64,000 bases of DNA. Source: Flavobacterium kayseriense. GTDB taxonomy: Bacteria; Bacteroidota; Bacteroidia; Flavobacteriales; Flavobacteriaceae. Numbering within the stretch: position 1 is the first letter of the stretch; each line of letters begins with the position of its first letter. The stretch covers positions 317,197 through 381,196 of the forward strand of contig NZ_JACRUI010000001.1 in assembly GCF_014305095.1 (NCBI RefSeq), written 5' to 3'. The position numbers were made by a program, and so were the translations under genes. Positions 41,360 through 50,268 of this stretch are shown here, in pieces. Under the pieces are notes generated by a model. That model ran no database searches, had not been told where the DNA came from, and saw only the letters and a list, made by a program, of their open reading frames with translations.

Positions 41360-42388
41360 TTATATCATCTCTCCTCGTAAAGAAGTTTCAAAAATAGTTT
41401 TAAAGTCTCCTGCAGCAACGTCTTGTTGCAATAAGTACATCAGCTTAGTAATAGCGGCTTCTGTAGTGATATCTTTCCCTGAAATAACGCCAATCTGTTT
41501 CATCGAGGTACTGGTCTCATATTGCCCCATATTGACACTGCCGCCAGAACATTGTGTCACATTTACAATATGCACTCCTCTATCGATTGCTTTAGTTAAT
41601 AATGAAATAAACCACTCTTCAGTAGGTGCATTTCCAGAGCCATACGTTTCTAAAACCACCCCTTGCAAAGCCGGTATAGCAAGTATTGCATTTACCACCA
41701 TCTCACTTATTCCTGGGAAAATTTTTATAATAACTACATTCGTATCTAAAACCTTATGCACTATTAACTCACCACGCTTTTTTTGAGGTAAAAATAAGTC
41801 GGGCCATTTTTTTAAGTGCACGCCTGACTCTATTAAATGTGGGTAGTTAGGGGATGTAAAAGCCTTAAAATGTTCAGCATTTATTTTAGTGGTTCGGTTG
41901 CCTCTGTATAATTTATATTCAAAATAAAGGCAAACCTCACTGATCACAGGTACATTATTTTCCTGCAAAGAGGCAATTTGTATTGCAGTAATTAAGTTTT
42001 CTTTTGCGTCTGTGCGTAAATCACCAATAGGTAACTGCGAACCCGTAAAAATCACTGGCTTAGCCAAATTCTCTAACATAAAGCTCATCGCCGATGCAGT
42101 GTAAGACATGGTATCAGAACCATGCAGAACTACAAAACCATCAAACTGATCGTAGGTCGATTCGATAACATTGGCTATTTTAGTCCACTCTAACGGATTC
42201 ATATTCGAAGAATCAATAGGTTCTTCAAACGAAAGAGTTTCTATCTCGCAATCTAATTGCTTGAGCTCCGGAATTTTTTGTAATAACTTATTGAAATTAA
42301 ATGCTTTTAAAGCACCGGTTTCAAAGTCTTTACTCATTCCGATTGTCCCACCGGTGTACAACAATAAAATCTTAGCCTTTAAGCTCAT
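41360..42388 (-). CDS. ansA: Type I L-asparaginase
   Basis: The 342-residue enzyme has the two asparaginase signatures: YTGGTIGM (catalytic Thr near 15) and VVLHGSDTMSYTA (Thr93 region). No signal peptide is present, so it is the cytoplasmic type I form that hydrolyses asparagine to aspartate and ammonia. It overlaps the start region of the acyltransferase gene by 17 nt and probably forms an operon with it. Confidence 0.93.
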   Translation of the reverse strand: MSLKAKILLLYTGGTIGMSKDFETGALKAFNFNKLLQKIPELKQLDCEIETLSFEEPIDSSNMNPLEWTKIANVIESTYDQFDGFVVLHGSDTMSYTASAMSFMLENLAKPVIFTGSQLPIGDLRTDAKENLITAIQIASLQENNVPVISEVCLYFEYKLYRGNRTTKINAEHFKAFTSPNYPHLIESGVHLKKWPDLFLPQKKRGELIVHKVLDTNVVIIKIFPGISEMVVNAILAIPALQGVVLETYGSGNAPTEEWFISLLTKAIDRGVHIVNVTQCSGGSVNMGQYETSTSMKQIGVISGKDITTEAAITKLMYLLQQDVAAGDFKTIFETSLRGEMI

Positions 42389-43514
42389 TGTTATATTTTA
42401 ATTTATTAACAACTGGATTAGCATACATATCTAATAAACCTTGTAAAGCAACCGGATTTTCGGCATCGATTCTCATATCAAGTCGGCGCTCAAAAAGTGA
42501 TTTCTCATTTTCGGTATAATATTTAGCGTATGTTTCTGTTTTATATAGAATATCGTAAGCGATATAGTTAGTAGGCCACAATTTATAAGAACTCAGTATC
42601 GAGTCATCTATTACTTGTGCTAAAGCTTGAATTTGTTTATTATTATTGTCAAATTCATTTTTAATAGTATCAATCTCTTGATCTAGAACATCGCCTATGT
42701 GAATGTGAATGCGCTTCTTTTGACCCATGATTCCACTAAGCAGGGTCATAAAATCCTCATTCTTTTCTTTTACATAAACCTCATTATTAGTCTCCGCTAT
42801 TAATTGCGGGATCTTTAAAACATCCGTAGGGTCGTATTCATATGAGATAGAAACAGGAACTATTTTTAATTTCTTAAAATAATCCATTAAATTAGCTTCG
42901 TCAGAACCCATAGCAAGCATTTTTAAAACACCTGGATTAGTAGCATCATTACCGTCTTTTGTTCTTCCCTCGCGCTGAGCAATCCAAACAGAGCGATTTT
43001 CATGCTCAACTAAATAACCAATGTATTCCGCTAAATTCTTTGAACTTTGCAGCATCTCTCTTGGGGACAGCCCACGTTGCACTAAAAAGTTTCGGTTTAA
43101 TTTCGCTAAAACATTCAAGAAATCCTTTTGAACAAGGTTATCTCCAATGGCAGAGGCAGTCATCACTAAGCCATGCTCAAACAAAGCGACATTTAACAAA
43201 GTGGTATCTAATACAATATCGCGATGGTTCGAAACAAAAAGATAAGACGCCCCTTTTTCAAGTTTTTCGAAACCTGAAGTACTTAGACCATCAGAACTTT
43301 TTTCTAAAACCTTTTGAATCGTATGATATATAAAATTACATTGAAAGTCGCGAATAGAATGTGTTTTTGAAAGTTGTTCCTTCCAAACGGCATCAGCCAC
43401 ATCAGGAAATGTAAAGCCCATCATTGCCTTCATCATCGGATGGTTTTTTACATTTAAAATGGCATCATTTATTTCAGAATCATAAAATGGCCTGATCGCA
43501 TCAAATTTTTGCAT
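42372..43514 (-). CDS. PlsC-like acyltransferase
   Basis: The 380-residue protein carries YLFVSNHRDIVLDTTLL (His97). The normal HX4D becomes HX5D here, though the family pattern N-H-R-D-I is common in Bacteroidota 1-acylglycerol-3-phosphate acyltransferase homologues. A second conserved block has IAQREGRTKDGNDATNPGVL (the EGTRS-like acyl-acceptor region). It likely acylates a phospholipid precursor at the inner membrane. Confidence 0.78.
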   Translation of the reverse strand: MQKFDAIRPFYDSEINDAILNVKNHPMMKAMMGFTFPDVADAVWKEQLSKTHSIRDFQCNFIYHTIQKVLEKSSDGLSTSGFEKLEKGASYLFVSNHRDIVLDTTLLNVALFEHGLVMTASAIGDNLVQKDFLNVLAKLNRNFLVQRGLSPREMLQSSKNLAEYIGYLVEHENRSVWIAQREGRTKDGNDATNPGVLKMLAMGSDEANLMDYFKKLKIVPVSISYEYDPTDVLKIPQLIAETNNEVYVKEKNEDFMTLLSGIMGQKKRIHIHIGDVLDQEIDTIKNEFDNNNKQIQALAQVIDDSILSSYKLWPTNYIAYDILYKTETYAKYYTENEKSLFERRLDMRIDAENPVALQGLLDMYANPVVNKLKYNNELKG

Positions 43515-43575
43515 TATTGGTTATTTTAGGTGACAAATGAACAAAAAAAATATTAAATTATAGGAAATTAAGCCC

Positions 43576-44343
43576 TTAAATACCAAAAATAGCTTTCGAA
43601 TTTTCAGTGGTTACTTTCGCGATATCATTTGCCGAAAGCCCATATAAAGTTGCTAACTTTTCTATAATATGTACAAGATAACTACTCTCATTGCGTTTCC
43701 CTCTGTAGGGCACTGGCGCTAAATAGGGAGAATCTGTTTCTAGGACAATGTGCTTTAAGTCGATTTGATTTAAAAACTGGTCAACTTTACCATTTTTAAA
43801 AGTCACCACTCCTCCTATACCCAGTTTCATATTATAGGAGATAGCTTGTAAAGCCTGTTCGTAAGTTCCTGTGAAACAATGAAAAATACCAAATAAATCA
43901 TCTGATTTTTCTTGTTCTAGTACTTCAAAAACTTCATCAAAAGCATCACGACAGTGAATCACGATAGGTAACTTGTGTTTTTTTGCCCATTGAATCTGAG
44001 TCCTAAAAGCTATTTGTTGTTCCCTTAAAAAAGTTTTATCCCAGAACAAATCGATTCCTATTTCACCTATGGCATAGAAGTTTCTTTTAGCTAATTCCTC
44101 TTCCACATGCTGGAGTTCTTGAAGATAATTCTCTTTTACATAAGTAGGATGCAAGCCCATCATTAAAAAAACATTTTCAGGATGTTGTTGCTCTAAATCG
44201 TACATGGACGCGGTGTAACTAGAATCTATAGCAGGAATAAAAAACCGTGAAACACCGGCATCAATAGCTCTTTGAATCATTTCGGTACGATCTTCATTAA
44301 ATTCCTCTGAGTATAAATGGGTATGTGTATCAGTGATTATCAT
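43576..44343 (-). CDS. tatD: TatD-family metal-dependent DNase
   Basis: The 255-residue protein has all TatD hallmarks: DTHTHLYSEEF at the start, IGEIGIDLFW, LPIVIHCRDAFDEV, HCFTGT and VLETDSPYLAPVPYRG. These coordinate two metals and catalyse 3'-5' DNA exonuclease activity for DNA repair and oxidative damage. It is a single gene, with 61 nt before the acyltransferase gene. Confidence 0.92.
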   Translation of the reverse strand: MIITDTHTHLYSEEFNEDRTEMIQRAIDAGVSRFFIPAIDSSYTASMYDLEQQHPENVFLMMGLHPTYVKENYLQELQHVEEELAKRNFYAIGEIGIDLFWDKTFLREQQIAFRTQIQWAKKHKLPIVIHCRDAFDEVFEVLEQEKSDDLFGIFHCFTGTYEQALQAISYNMKLGIGGVVTFKNGKVDQFLNQIDLKHIVLETDSPYLAPVPYRGKRNESSYLVHIIEKLATLYGLSANDIAKVTTENSKAIFGI

Positions 44344-44633
44344 TATTGCTTTTTACTGTTCAATTATAACAGACAAAATTACAATTATTACGCAAAAGAT
44401 GCACTACAGATGCGATGGCAAAAGCAGATTTTAATTTCAAAGTACCAAATAATAATTACAGCATACAGATTGATCGAATGCAACGGACCTAATCGGATTT
44501 ATAGTAATAAGCCACAGCTTAAAAGGGTTAGAAAGACTAATTCTATTAATCTCTACAATCCTTTTAAGCTGTGGCAAAAAGAATAAAACTAAAAAAAATT
44601 TTTAAACCTTGTTTTGAAGTCCATTAATTACCA
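44344..44633. other. Intergenic region with long inverted repeat
   Basis: About 290 bp separate tatD and the anti-sigma gene. No real gene is seen: a rightward open frame here spans the repeat and lacks features. It holds the 65-bp palindrome at 44511-44575. Confidence 0.6.
44511..44575. repeat. 65-bp element with 16-bp perfect terminal inverted repeats
   Basis: GCCACAGCTTAAAAGG (44511-44526) and its exact complement (44560-44575) flank 33 nt. It resembles MITE-like palindromes with CCACAG ends that I associate with Flavobacterium intergenic DNA. It may act as a bidirectional terminator of the anti-sigma gene. No clear target duplication is seen. Confidence 0.65.
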
Positions 44634-45359
44634 TCAATCAAAATCATTCAATAATTTTTGAACCTGATCGTAATTCTCATAATCAGCAGGAATGGTCAAT
44701 AGTATTTCCTTACTGGCTTTATACTCTTTTTGTTTTAATTTTGACAATGCCAGACTCCAAATGGCTTTGTTTTTATAAATTGAATTCCCTGATTTTAATT
44801 CGTTAAAAACAACTTCGGCTGCTTTTGTTTTATCTGTTTCTAACAAGGCAACACCATAAAAATACTGCAACTCAGCTGTTTTATTTTCTTTCAAAAGGGC
44901 TTCAAAAAGCGGAATTGCTTCTTGATACTTTTTGTCATTAAAAGCGGTTTCTGCCTGTTTCACATTTGATACAGCATCACCTCTCTCTGTGAAATACGCA
45001 TTTTCGTATTGATTGTAATCGTCAAACGACGGATTTGAATTCGAATTAAAAACAAATACCCCAAACAACAACGCAACTGATGCCGCCGCCATATACATCC
45101 AGGGTTTAAACTGCACCACCTTAGCTTTGGGAGCTTGCAACTGCTCTTTAGAAATTGTTTTTAAGTTTGCAACAAAAGCATTTCGCTCGGTTTCTAGCCC
45201 AAATTTAAGTTCCAGTTGCTCATTTACTTCCTTAAAAGTTGCAAATGCGGCAGCCATTTCCTGATTTTCGGTCAGTTCTTTTTCGAAATTTATTTTTTCA
45301 GCACTCGACAATTCCTCTTGGAGGTATTGATCGAATAGGATATAGTTTTCTTCGTTCAT
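44634..45359 (-). CDS. Anti-sigma-like membrane protein with TPR domain
   Basis: The 241-residue protein has a cytoplasmic N-terminal half (about 1-86) with a leading helical segment (NYILFDQYLQEELSSAEKIN) that resembles anti-sigma leaders. One membrane helix (PWMYMAAASVALLFGVFVF, about 87-106) is followed by a periplasmic TPR-like tail (AETAFNDKKYQEAIPLFEAL and ELQYFYGVALLETDKTKAAE). The gene follows the sigma factor by 2 nt. This is the expected layout of a membrane-bound anti-sigma that releases the sigma factor on an envelope signal. Confidence 0.8.
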   Translation of the reverse strand: MNEENYILFDQYLQEELSSAEKINFEKELTENQEMAAAFATFKEVNEQLELKFGLETERNAFVANLKTISKEQLQAPKAKVVQFKPWMYMAAASVALLFGVFVFNSNSNPSFDDYNQYENAYFTERGDAVSNVKQAETAFNDKKYQEAIPLFEALLKENKTAELQYFYGVALLETDKTKAAEVVFNELKSGNSIYKNKAIWSLALSKLKQKEYKASKEILLTIPADYENYDQVQKLLNDFD

Positions 45360-45361
45360 GG

Positions 45362-45946
45362 CTAGCTAAGTTTTAGAGATTTAAAGCGACTGTTTTCTTG
45401 AATCCACTGTGTTAATTGTCCGGTACACAACGATTTTTTCTTGCGCACATATCCATAAGTCACATTGAGTTTCTCGGCCACCTCTTCCATCGACTTGATG
45501 GTAAAACTGAGCTTTAGTACTTCTTGGCATTTTTCGCCTAACTTCTGGAACATGGCATCAAACAGCTGTTGCTTCTCTTCAAATAATTCGGTTTCGGCAA
45601 CCATATCTGCAGTGGGTTCATTAGTAGATGTTTCATTCTCCTTAATTGTTACCCCTTTATTAGATGCTTTTTTTAATTCGTTCAGCCATTTCCTTTTGCA
45701 CAACAAAAAAAAGTAGGCGTCGAACGGACAGCTCAACTGTAAACTTTTGGCTTTAGCCTGATTAAACAGTACAATCATTACTTCCTGCACCACATCTTGC
45801 GCCTGATCTTCATCGCCAGAGTTATTTCTGATATAGGAAACCACTTTGGGAACAAACTTTTTATAGATAGACTGAATGACTGCCGAATCATTATTAGCAA
45901 GTCCTTCAATATAGGATTGGTCGGGATGTATAGTTGCATTGGCCAT
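45362..45946 (-). CDS. ECF-type RNA polymerase sigma factor
   Basis: The 194-residue protein has sigma region 2 (AQDVVQEVMIVLFNQAKAK and SLQLSCPFDAYFFLLCKRKW) and region 4 (LGEKCQEVLKLSFTIKSMEE and VAEKLNVTYGYVRKKKSLCTGQL as the HTH). Length suits an ECF factor. Promoters that would bind it are arrayed divergently next to it (46003-46355). The downstream anti-sigma completes the pair. No autoregulatory promoter was found on the minus strand. Confidence 0.9.
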   Translation of the reverse strand: MANATIHPDQSYIEGLANNDSAVIQSIYKKFVPKVVSYIRNNSGDEDQAQDVVQEVMIVLFNQAKAKSLQLSCPFDAYFFLLCKRKWLNELKKASNKGVTIKENETSTNEPTADMVAETELFEEKQQLFDAMFQKLGEKCQEVLKLSFTIKSMEEVAEKLNVTYGYVRKKKSLCTGQLTQWIQENSRFKSLKLS

Positions 45947-46074
45947 AGCAAAAAATTTATTGGCTAATGTAAAAAAAGAAAATCAAATATTTTTTGATTT
46001 CAGGGGTAACAATTTTAAAAGCCTGTTGATATACTACTATAAATCAGATGTATGTTCATTAAAAAACAAAAAAC

Positions 46075-46143
46075 ATGGAAAAATAAATCAAAAAAATAGG
46101 CTCCCAATTCACTAGACGGATTTGGAAAAACATCACCCGATAA
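46075..46143 (+). pseudogene. Broken cationic micropeptide, copy 1
   Basis: This has the same length and frame as the intact copy at 46231, but codon 4 is TAA in place of TAT, so translation stops after MEK. The rest is still recognisable (KKIG, FTRRIWKNITR). It has no other start. It may survive as an untranslated leader. Confidence 0.65.
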
Positions 46144-46230
46144 AAAAAACAATAATAAGGGGTAACAATTCAAAACCAAAATTGATATGGCAGTATAAAA
46201 CAAATACCAATTCATTAAAAAACAAAAAAC

Positions 46231-46299
46231 ATGAAAAAGTATATCAAAAAAATCAGACGCTATTTCACTCGGAAAATTTGGAAAATAATCACCCGATAA
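46231..46299 (+). CDS. Cationic 22-residue micropeptide, ECF-controlled
   Basis: This short ORF encodes 22 residues, beginning MKKYIKKIRRYF and ending KIWKIITR, with ten basic residues and no acidic ones. It is amphipathic in a helix and lies 42 nt after the -10 box of copy 2. The shape is like a membrane-active or toxin-like peptide, or a leader peptide. Coding status is supported by conservation of length in the neighbouring broken copy, not by experiment. Confidence 0.45.
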   Translation: MKKYIKKIRRYFTRKIWKIITR

Positions 46300-46381
46300 A
46301 AAAATCACGAATAACGGGTAACAATTCAAAACCAAAATTGATATAGCAATATAAAACAACAACCAAATAAAAACGTATACC

Positions 46382-48259
46382 ATGAAAACAAATTTCAAAA
46401 TTATTTTAGCAATGCTTTTAATTGGAATGGGATTCCAAAATACTAAAGCGCAAGTTTCAAAAGTAGCCGACCAAGCAACTCAAAAAACAGAATGGCAATT
46501 TTCTACTAGAGCAGGATATGATTTCCCCTCTTACAAAGAAGACTTCAAATACATTGATTATTCTGGCGGTATTATGGGAGGCGTGTCAGTGAATCACTAC
46601 TGGAAATGGTTTGGATTGCAAGCCGACTTTGATTACATCAAAAACAGTCCAAAAAGCAACATCAACAATCCGTCTTATGATAATGGAGGAGTAATACCAA
46701 CTGCAGTTGACTATGATGACCTATCGGTAACCAAGAACGACATTACTAGAATGTTCGCAGGAGCAGGACCATCGTTTAGATACTTAAGCAAAAATAATAA
46801 ATTTCAAGCCGAAATGTCTTTACTTGCCGGTTTAGGAACGATCGATGGAGGCGAAATCCTAGTCGAAGCAACGAGAAAAAATGGATCAATAGACGTACTA
46901 ACATACCATTCTGGCTGGGACAAGGAGAATCTATTGGCAGGAAAAGCACAAGCAAGACTTACCTACTTTTTTAACCAACATTGGGGTGTACACGCAGGCG
47001 CTTATTATATGCATTACTTTAATGGCGCACAAGAATCAGGCAAAAACGATATTCTAATCAATAAAGGTTATATGACAGCGGGTAGCACATTGCAAGTGTA
47101 TTATTACGAAGCAGGAACAACAGCAATAGCTGGACAAGCCCAAAATGGTCAAAACAACACAATAAATGCTTTTAACACACAGTCAATTATTCGTAACAAC
47201 CAAGGAGGAAGTGCTACTTCATTTGATTTAAGACGCAAAATCGATTTATCATCAATAGGTGTGTTTGGAGGATTAACATACCGTTTTGGTCCATCTAAAA
47301 AAGCACCAAAAGAAATCGTAGAAGAGGTAAAAACAGCTCCAACAGAAAAAAAATATTGCATTCAAACCACTGCTAAAGACAAGTTTACTGCAGAAATCTT
47401 ACCCAATACAGATGTATCAATCAAAGATTCAAAAGGAGTAGTAGTCAAAACAGCTAAAACAGATGCCTTTGGAGTAGTACAATTTTGTGATCTTCTACCA
47501 GACGATTACACGATCGAAGGTCGATTTAATGATCTTGCTTTAGAAGGTAATTCAACTAAAAAATCCGAGTTTCAAAACAATAAAACCATCTTAAAAGACA
47601 TACTGTATGCCGATGCAAACTTTATTATAAAAGGAAAAGCAATTGTATGTAATACCTCTATTGCTATAAACGATGTGAGTATTGTCCTTAAAAACAACCA
47701 AATGGTTGTACAAAAAACAAGCAGTACGAATGAAAAAGGTGAATTTGTTTTTCAAGCAACCGCAAACACGAACTACAGTATTTATGGTAAAAAAGAAAAC
47801 TATATGTCGCAAACCATGACCGTTTCGACTAAAGATTATGACCGTACTAAATCACTTTTCATCCAATTAGAAATATGCATGGACGCCGCTGATTGTGGTA
47901 CAGCAATCGCACTAAAAAACATTCACTATGACCTAGGTAAATACTTCATTAGAGAAGATGCAAAACCAGAATTGAATAGATTAGTACAGTTCATGAATGA
48001 CAATCCAGGTGTAAAAGTAGAGCTATCGTCTCACACAGATTCTAGAGCTTCAAACGGATACAACCAAATATTATCTCAAAACAGAGCCAATGCAGCGGTA
48101 GACTACATCACTTCTCAAGGAATCTCAAGAGCGAGATTAACTGGAAAAGGATACGGAGAATCTAAATTACTAAACCGTTGTACTGATGGAGTTGAGTGTT
48201 CAGAAGAGCAACACCAAGCCAACAGAAGAACAGAGGTAAAAGTAATTTGCTCAGAATAA
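46382..48259 (+). CDS. OmpA-family outer membrane protein
   Basis: The 625-residue protein has a signal peptide (cleaved after KAQ near residue 27) and an N-terminal beta-barrel-like domain (to about 300). Two Ig/carboxypeptidase-regulatory-like repeats follow (about 330-480; NTDVSIKDSKGVVVKTAKTD and FIIKGKAIVCNTSIAINDVS). A C-terminal OmpA peptidoglycan-binding domain ends it (HYDLGKYFIREDAKPELNRL, then SHTDSRASNGYNQILSQNRA). It lies 38 nt after the third ECF promoter, so it is probably the main sigma target, linking envelope stress to outer membrane repair or anchoring. Confidence 0.9.
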   Translation: MKTNFKIILAMLLIGMGFQNTKAQVSKVADQATQKTEWQFSTRAGYDFPSYKEDFKYIDYSGGIMGGVSVNHYWKWFGLQADFDYIKNSPKSNINNPSYDNGGVIPTAVDYDDLSVTKNDITRMFAGAGPSFRYLSKNNKFQAEMSLLAGLGTIDGGEILVEATRKNGSIDVLTYHSGWDKENLLAGKAQARLTYFFNQHWGVHAGAYYMHYFNGAQESGKNDILINKGYMTAGSTLQVYYYEAGTTAIAGQAQNGQNNTINAFNTQSIIRNNQGGSATSFDLRRKIDLSSIGVFGGLTYRFGPSKKAPKEIVEEVKTAPTEKKYCIQTTAKDKFTAEILPNTDVSIKDSKGVVVKTAKTDAFGVVQFCDLLPDDYTIEGRFNDLALEGNSTKKSEFQNNKTILKDILYADANFIIKGKAIVCNTSIAINDVSIVLKNNQMVVQKTSSTNEKGEFVFQATANTNYSIYGKKENYMSQTMTVSTKDYDRTKSLFIQLEICMDAADCGTAIALKNIHYDLGKYFIREDAKPELNRLVQFMNDNPGVKVELSSHTDSRASNGYNQILSQNRANAAVDYITSQGISRARLTGKGYGESKLLNRCTDGVECSEEQHQANRRTEVKVICSE

Positions 48260-48281
48260 GAAAAAACCAGCAATATAAACC

Positions 48282-48310
48282 AAATAGCGATGAGTCTTTC
48301 ATCGCTATTT
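48282..48310 (+). terminator. Strong terminator after ompA-like gene
   Basis: Twelve-base-pair perfect hairpin: AAATAGCGATGA (48282-48293) with TCATCGCTATTT (48299-48310), loop GTCTT. Confidence 0.82.
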
Positions 48311-48382
48311 GTGTTTAAAAAAAGAGCTACATGATCCTATTTTACTGTTTAAAAAAAATAAGTAAAAAATAATGCAATAAAT

Positions 48383-48423
48383 AGGGTAACAAATTACCAA
48401 CACTATTGATATAACTATATAAA
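48383..48423 (+). promoter_or_regulatory. ECF promoter copy 4
   Basis: AGGGTAACAAATT starts at 48383, TTGATAT at 48406 (+23) and TATAAA at 48418 (+35): the same spacings as the 46003 copies. It lies 45 nt before the lipoprotein start. Confidence 0.8.
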
Positions 48424-48457
48424 TCAAGTTTAACCATTACTTTAAAAATCAGAAATC

Positions 48458-49096
48458 ATGAAAACTCTAAAAAACATTTTCAGTCAATTAAACAAAACTT
48501 CAAAAACAGTAGCAACATTAGTAATTACAGCAGTAGTGTTTAGTTGCACTCCACCACCTGTACCAACTCCCTCAACTTGTAGTACAAGTACGTCTGACTT
48601 TCAGACGATTTACAACAATGTCCTAACAAGCCTCCCAATGCATGATGACTATGTTACTATGGATTTAACTACACATGAATACACTTTTACAATGCTAACT
48701 AACAAAAGCATTTGTAAGATAGGGTATCAGGGAAATACAAATTTATTTGCAGCTAACATTCCGTACACTATCGAAATTTATGATAACACTACAAGCAGCA
48801 TCGTATACACAGGTAGTCACATTTTTAATTCTGCCTTTACAGACTATGTAACACCTATTGGGGCAACGGTAGTGCTACAAAATACACACTCCTACACCAT
48901 AAAAAGAATTGTCACTAACTATTTAGGAAATTTGAATAATACCATTGGTAGGATTTGTAGGTACAATACCGGAGGATTGCCTTCTGCTGCAGTAGCAACA
49001 GGCGCTTTTATGCAAATTACATCGTCTAATTTTTATGGTACCGGTGGACCAGCACCAAGCTATGGGATACCATACATTGATATTATTTTTCAATAA
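48458..49096 (+). CDS. Lipoprotein of the ECF regulon
   Basis: The 212-residue protein has a lipobox VFSC (Cys30). A proline-rich stretch (PPPVPTPSTC) is followed by a beta-rich body with many aromatic residues. No family was recognised. It is driven by promoter copy 4 and is probably co-transcribed with the next lipoprotein 69 nt downstream. Expected location is the outer membrane facing the periplasm or surface. Confidence 0.72.
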   Translation: MKTLKNIFSQLNKTSKTVATLVITAVVFSCTPPPVPTPSTCSTSTSDFQTIYNNVLTSLPMHDDYVTMDLTTHEYTFTMLTNKSICKIGYQGNTNLFAANIPYTIEIYDNTTSSIVYTGSHIFNSAFTDYVTPIGATVVLQNTHSYTIKRIVTNYLGNLNNTIGRICRYNTGGLPSAAVATGAFMQITSSNFYGTGGPAPSYGIPYIDIIFQ

Positions 49097-49165
49097 AAAC
49101 AATATCGTATTAATGACAAAAACCAAAAAAATTAAAAAAAATAACTATTAAAAACACTAGAAATC

Positions 49166-50176
49166 ATGAAAACACATAAATTAAAAAACCCGATACAAAA
49201 TCTAAAAAATGCTGCTCTTCTATTTCTTGCTACAATTACTTTAGTAAGCTGTAACAAAGATGAGATCTCCAATCTAAACCCTACAGCGGCAAAATTTGCA
49301 ACCATTAGACAAACAGCTCTAGAGCATCAAACACAAAGGTTTACCGCCACTGCTGGAGTAGGAGCAATCACACTAACATCAGCAAAAGGAGTTATCATCA
49401 CTTTAAATGGTAACGCCCTAACTAAAAACGGAAATCCTGTAACGGGAGCAATTGATATCACCTACGTTGAAATTTTTGACAAAGGAAGTATGCTTGTAAC
49501 TAATAAACCAACAATGGGACTTATGACTAATGGCAATAAAAGCATACTAAAATCAGGCGGTGAATTTTTTATTAGCGCTTCACAAGCAGGAGTAGCTCTA
49601 GTTTCTACTGGAGTAATTCAACTTCAAGTTCCAGCTACTTTAACTGACTCTGTTGACACAGGAATGGTATTTTGGACAGGCAACAACAGTGATGAAGCGA
49701 ATCTAGTTTGGGAGCAACCCGTACCGATACCTGCAAATGTTGGGGGAGGACAAGAACGCGGAAATGTTGCTTTTAACCACACCAATTACAACGTGACTTT
49801 TGGAACTTTTGGATGGACAAATGTTGACCGCTTTATTAGCGACCCAAGACCTAAAACTACTATTTTAGTGGAAGTTCCAGCGGGATATGATGATACGAAT
49901 TGTGCTATTTACCTATCTTATGATGGAGAAGGTCAAAATGCACTAGCCAAATTAGACACTTACAATCCTACAACAGAACAATTTAGTGAACATTATGGAC
50001 AAATTCCAGTTGGATTAGCTTGCCATGTGATTTTCGCTACCGAGGACAACGGAAATTGGAGATTCGCTATTAAAGCAGTCACTGTTGCTGCCGGAGATGT
50101 TTATACCTTCGCCATGAGCGAGACTAACGTAGTAACTGAGGTCCAATTAATAGCAGCTATTAACGCTATTCAATAA
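49166..50176 (+). CDS. Lipoprotein with beta-rich C-terminal region
   Basis: The 336-residue protein has a lipobox LVSC (Cys29) and a beta-sandwich-like body (about 65-200; GAIDITYVEIFDKGSMLVTN). A C-terminal domain has GNVAFNHTNYNVTFGTFGWT and short repeats; it may be a carbohydrate or envelope binding protein. No known domain is assigned. It is the second gene of the copy-4 operon and ends at a terminator. Confidence 0.7.
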   Translation: MKTHKLKNPIQNLKNAALLFLATITLVSCNKDEISNLNPTAAKFATIRQTALEHQTQRFTATAGVGAITLTSAKGVIITLNGNALTKNGNPVTGAIDITYVEIFDKGSMLVTNKPTMGLMTNGNKSILKSGGEFFISASQAGVALVSTGVIQLQVPATLTDSVDTGMVFWTGNNSDEANLVWEQPVPIPANVGGGQERGNVAFNHTNYNVTFGTFGWTNVDRFISDPRPKTTILVEVPAGYDDTNCAIYLSYDGEGQNALAKLDTYNPTTEQFSEHYGQIPVGLACHVIFATEDNGNWRFAIKAVTVAAGDVYTFAMSETNVVTEVQLIAAINAIQ

Positions 50177-50197
50177 CACAAAAAGTATTTTTTTAAC

Positions 50198-50228
50198 AAA
50201 AGTGATGATTTGCTCATCACTTTTTTTT
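50198..50228 (+). terminator. Terminator after lipoprotein pair
   Basis: AAAAGTGATGA (50198-50208) pairs with TCATCACTTTT (50214-50224), followed by T. Confidence 0.82.
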
Positions 50229-50268
50229 ACTTTTAATACTTGATTGTAACCTTCTACTCTATTTTAGA

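Larger units (their letters stand above)
46003..46314 (+). repeat. Two 156-bp tandem repeats carrying promoter plus micropeptide
   Basis: Segments 46003-46158 and 46159-46314 share the same promoter, spacing and micropeptide ORF, but have diverged. The next promoter begins at exactly the third period (46315). Confidence 0.8.
46003..46355 (+). promoter_or_regulatory. Three tandem ECF promoters (GGGGTAAC-N15-TTGATAT)
   Basis: The core GGGGTAACAATT occurs at 46003 and 46159, and CGGGTAACAATT at 46315. Each is followed at +23 by TTGATAT (46026, 46182, 46338) and at +35 by TATAAA (46038, 46194, 46350). The -35 GGGTAAC with an AAC core and the -10 TTGATAT fit ECF promoters. Copies 1 and 2 each lie 42 nt before a short peptide ORF; copy 3 lies 38 nt before the OmpA-family gene. 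Confidence 0.82.

Noticed and set aside
44317..44586. Possible 89-residue rightward ORF
   Set aside because: It starts antisense to the tatD 5' end and runs through the 65-bp palindrome.
45644..45655. GGGGTAACAATT on the minus strand inside the sigma gene
   Set aside because: There is no TTGATAT at the required +23 position, so it is likely a coincidence rather than an autoregulatory promoter.
46015..46398. Long hydrophobic minus-strand ORF of 127 residues
   Set aside because: It is the antisense of the duplicated promoter/micropeptide repeats; the two similar hydrophobic halves are simply the repeat read backwards.
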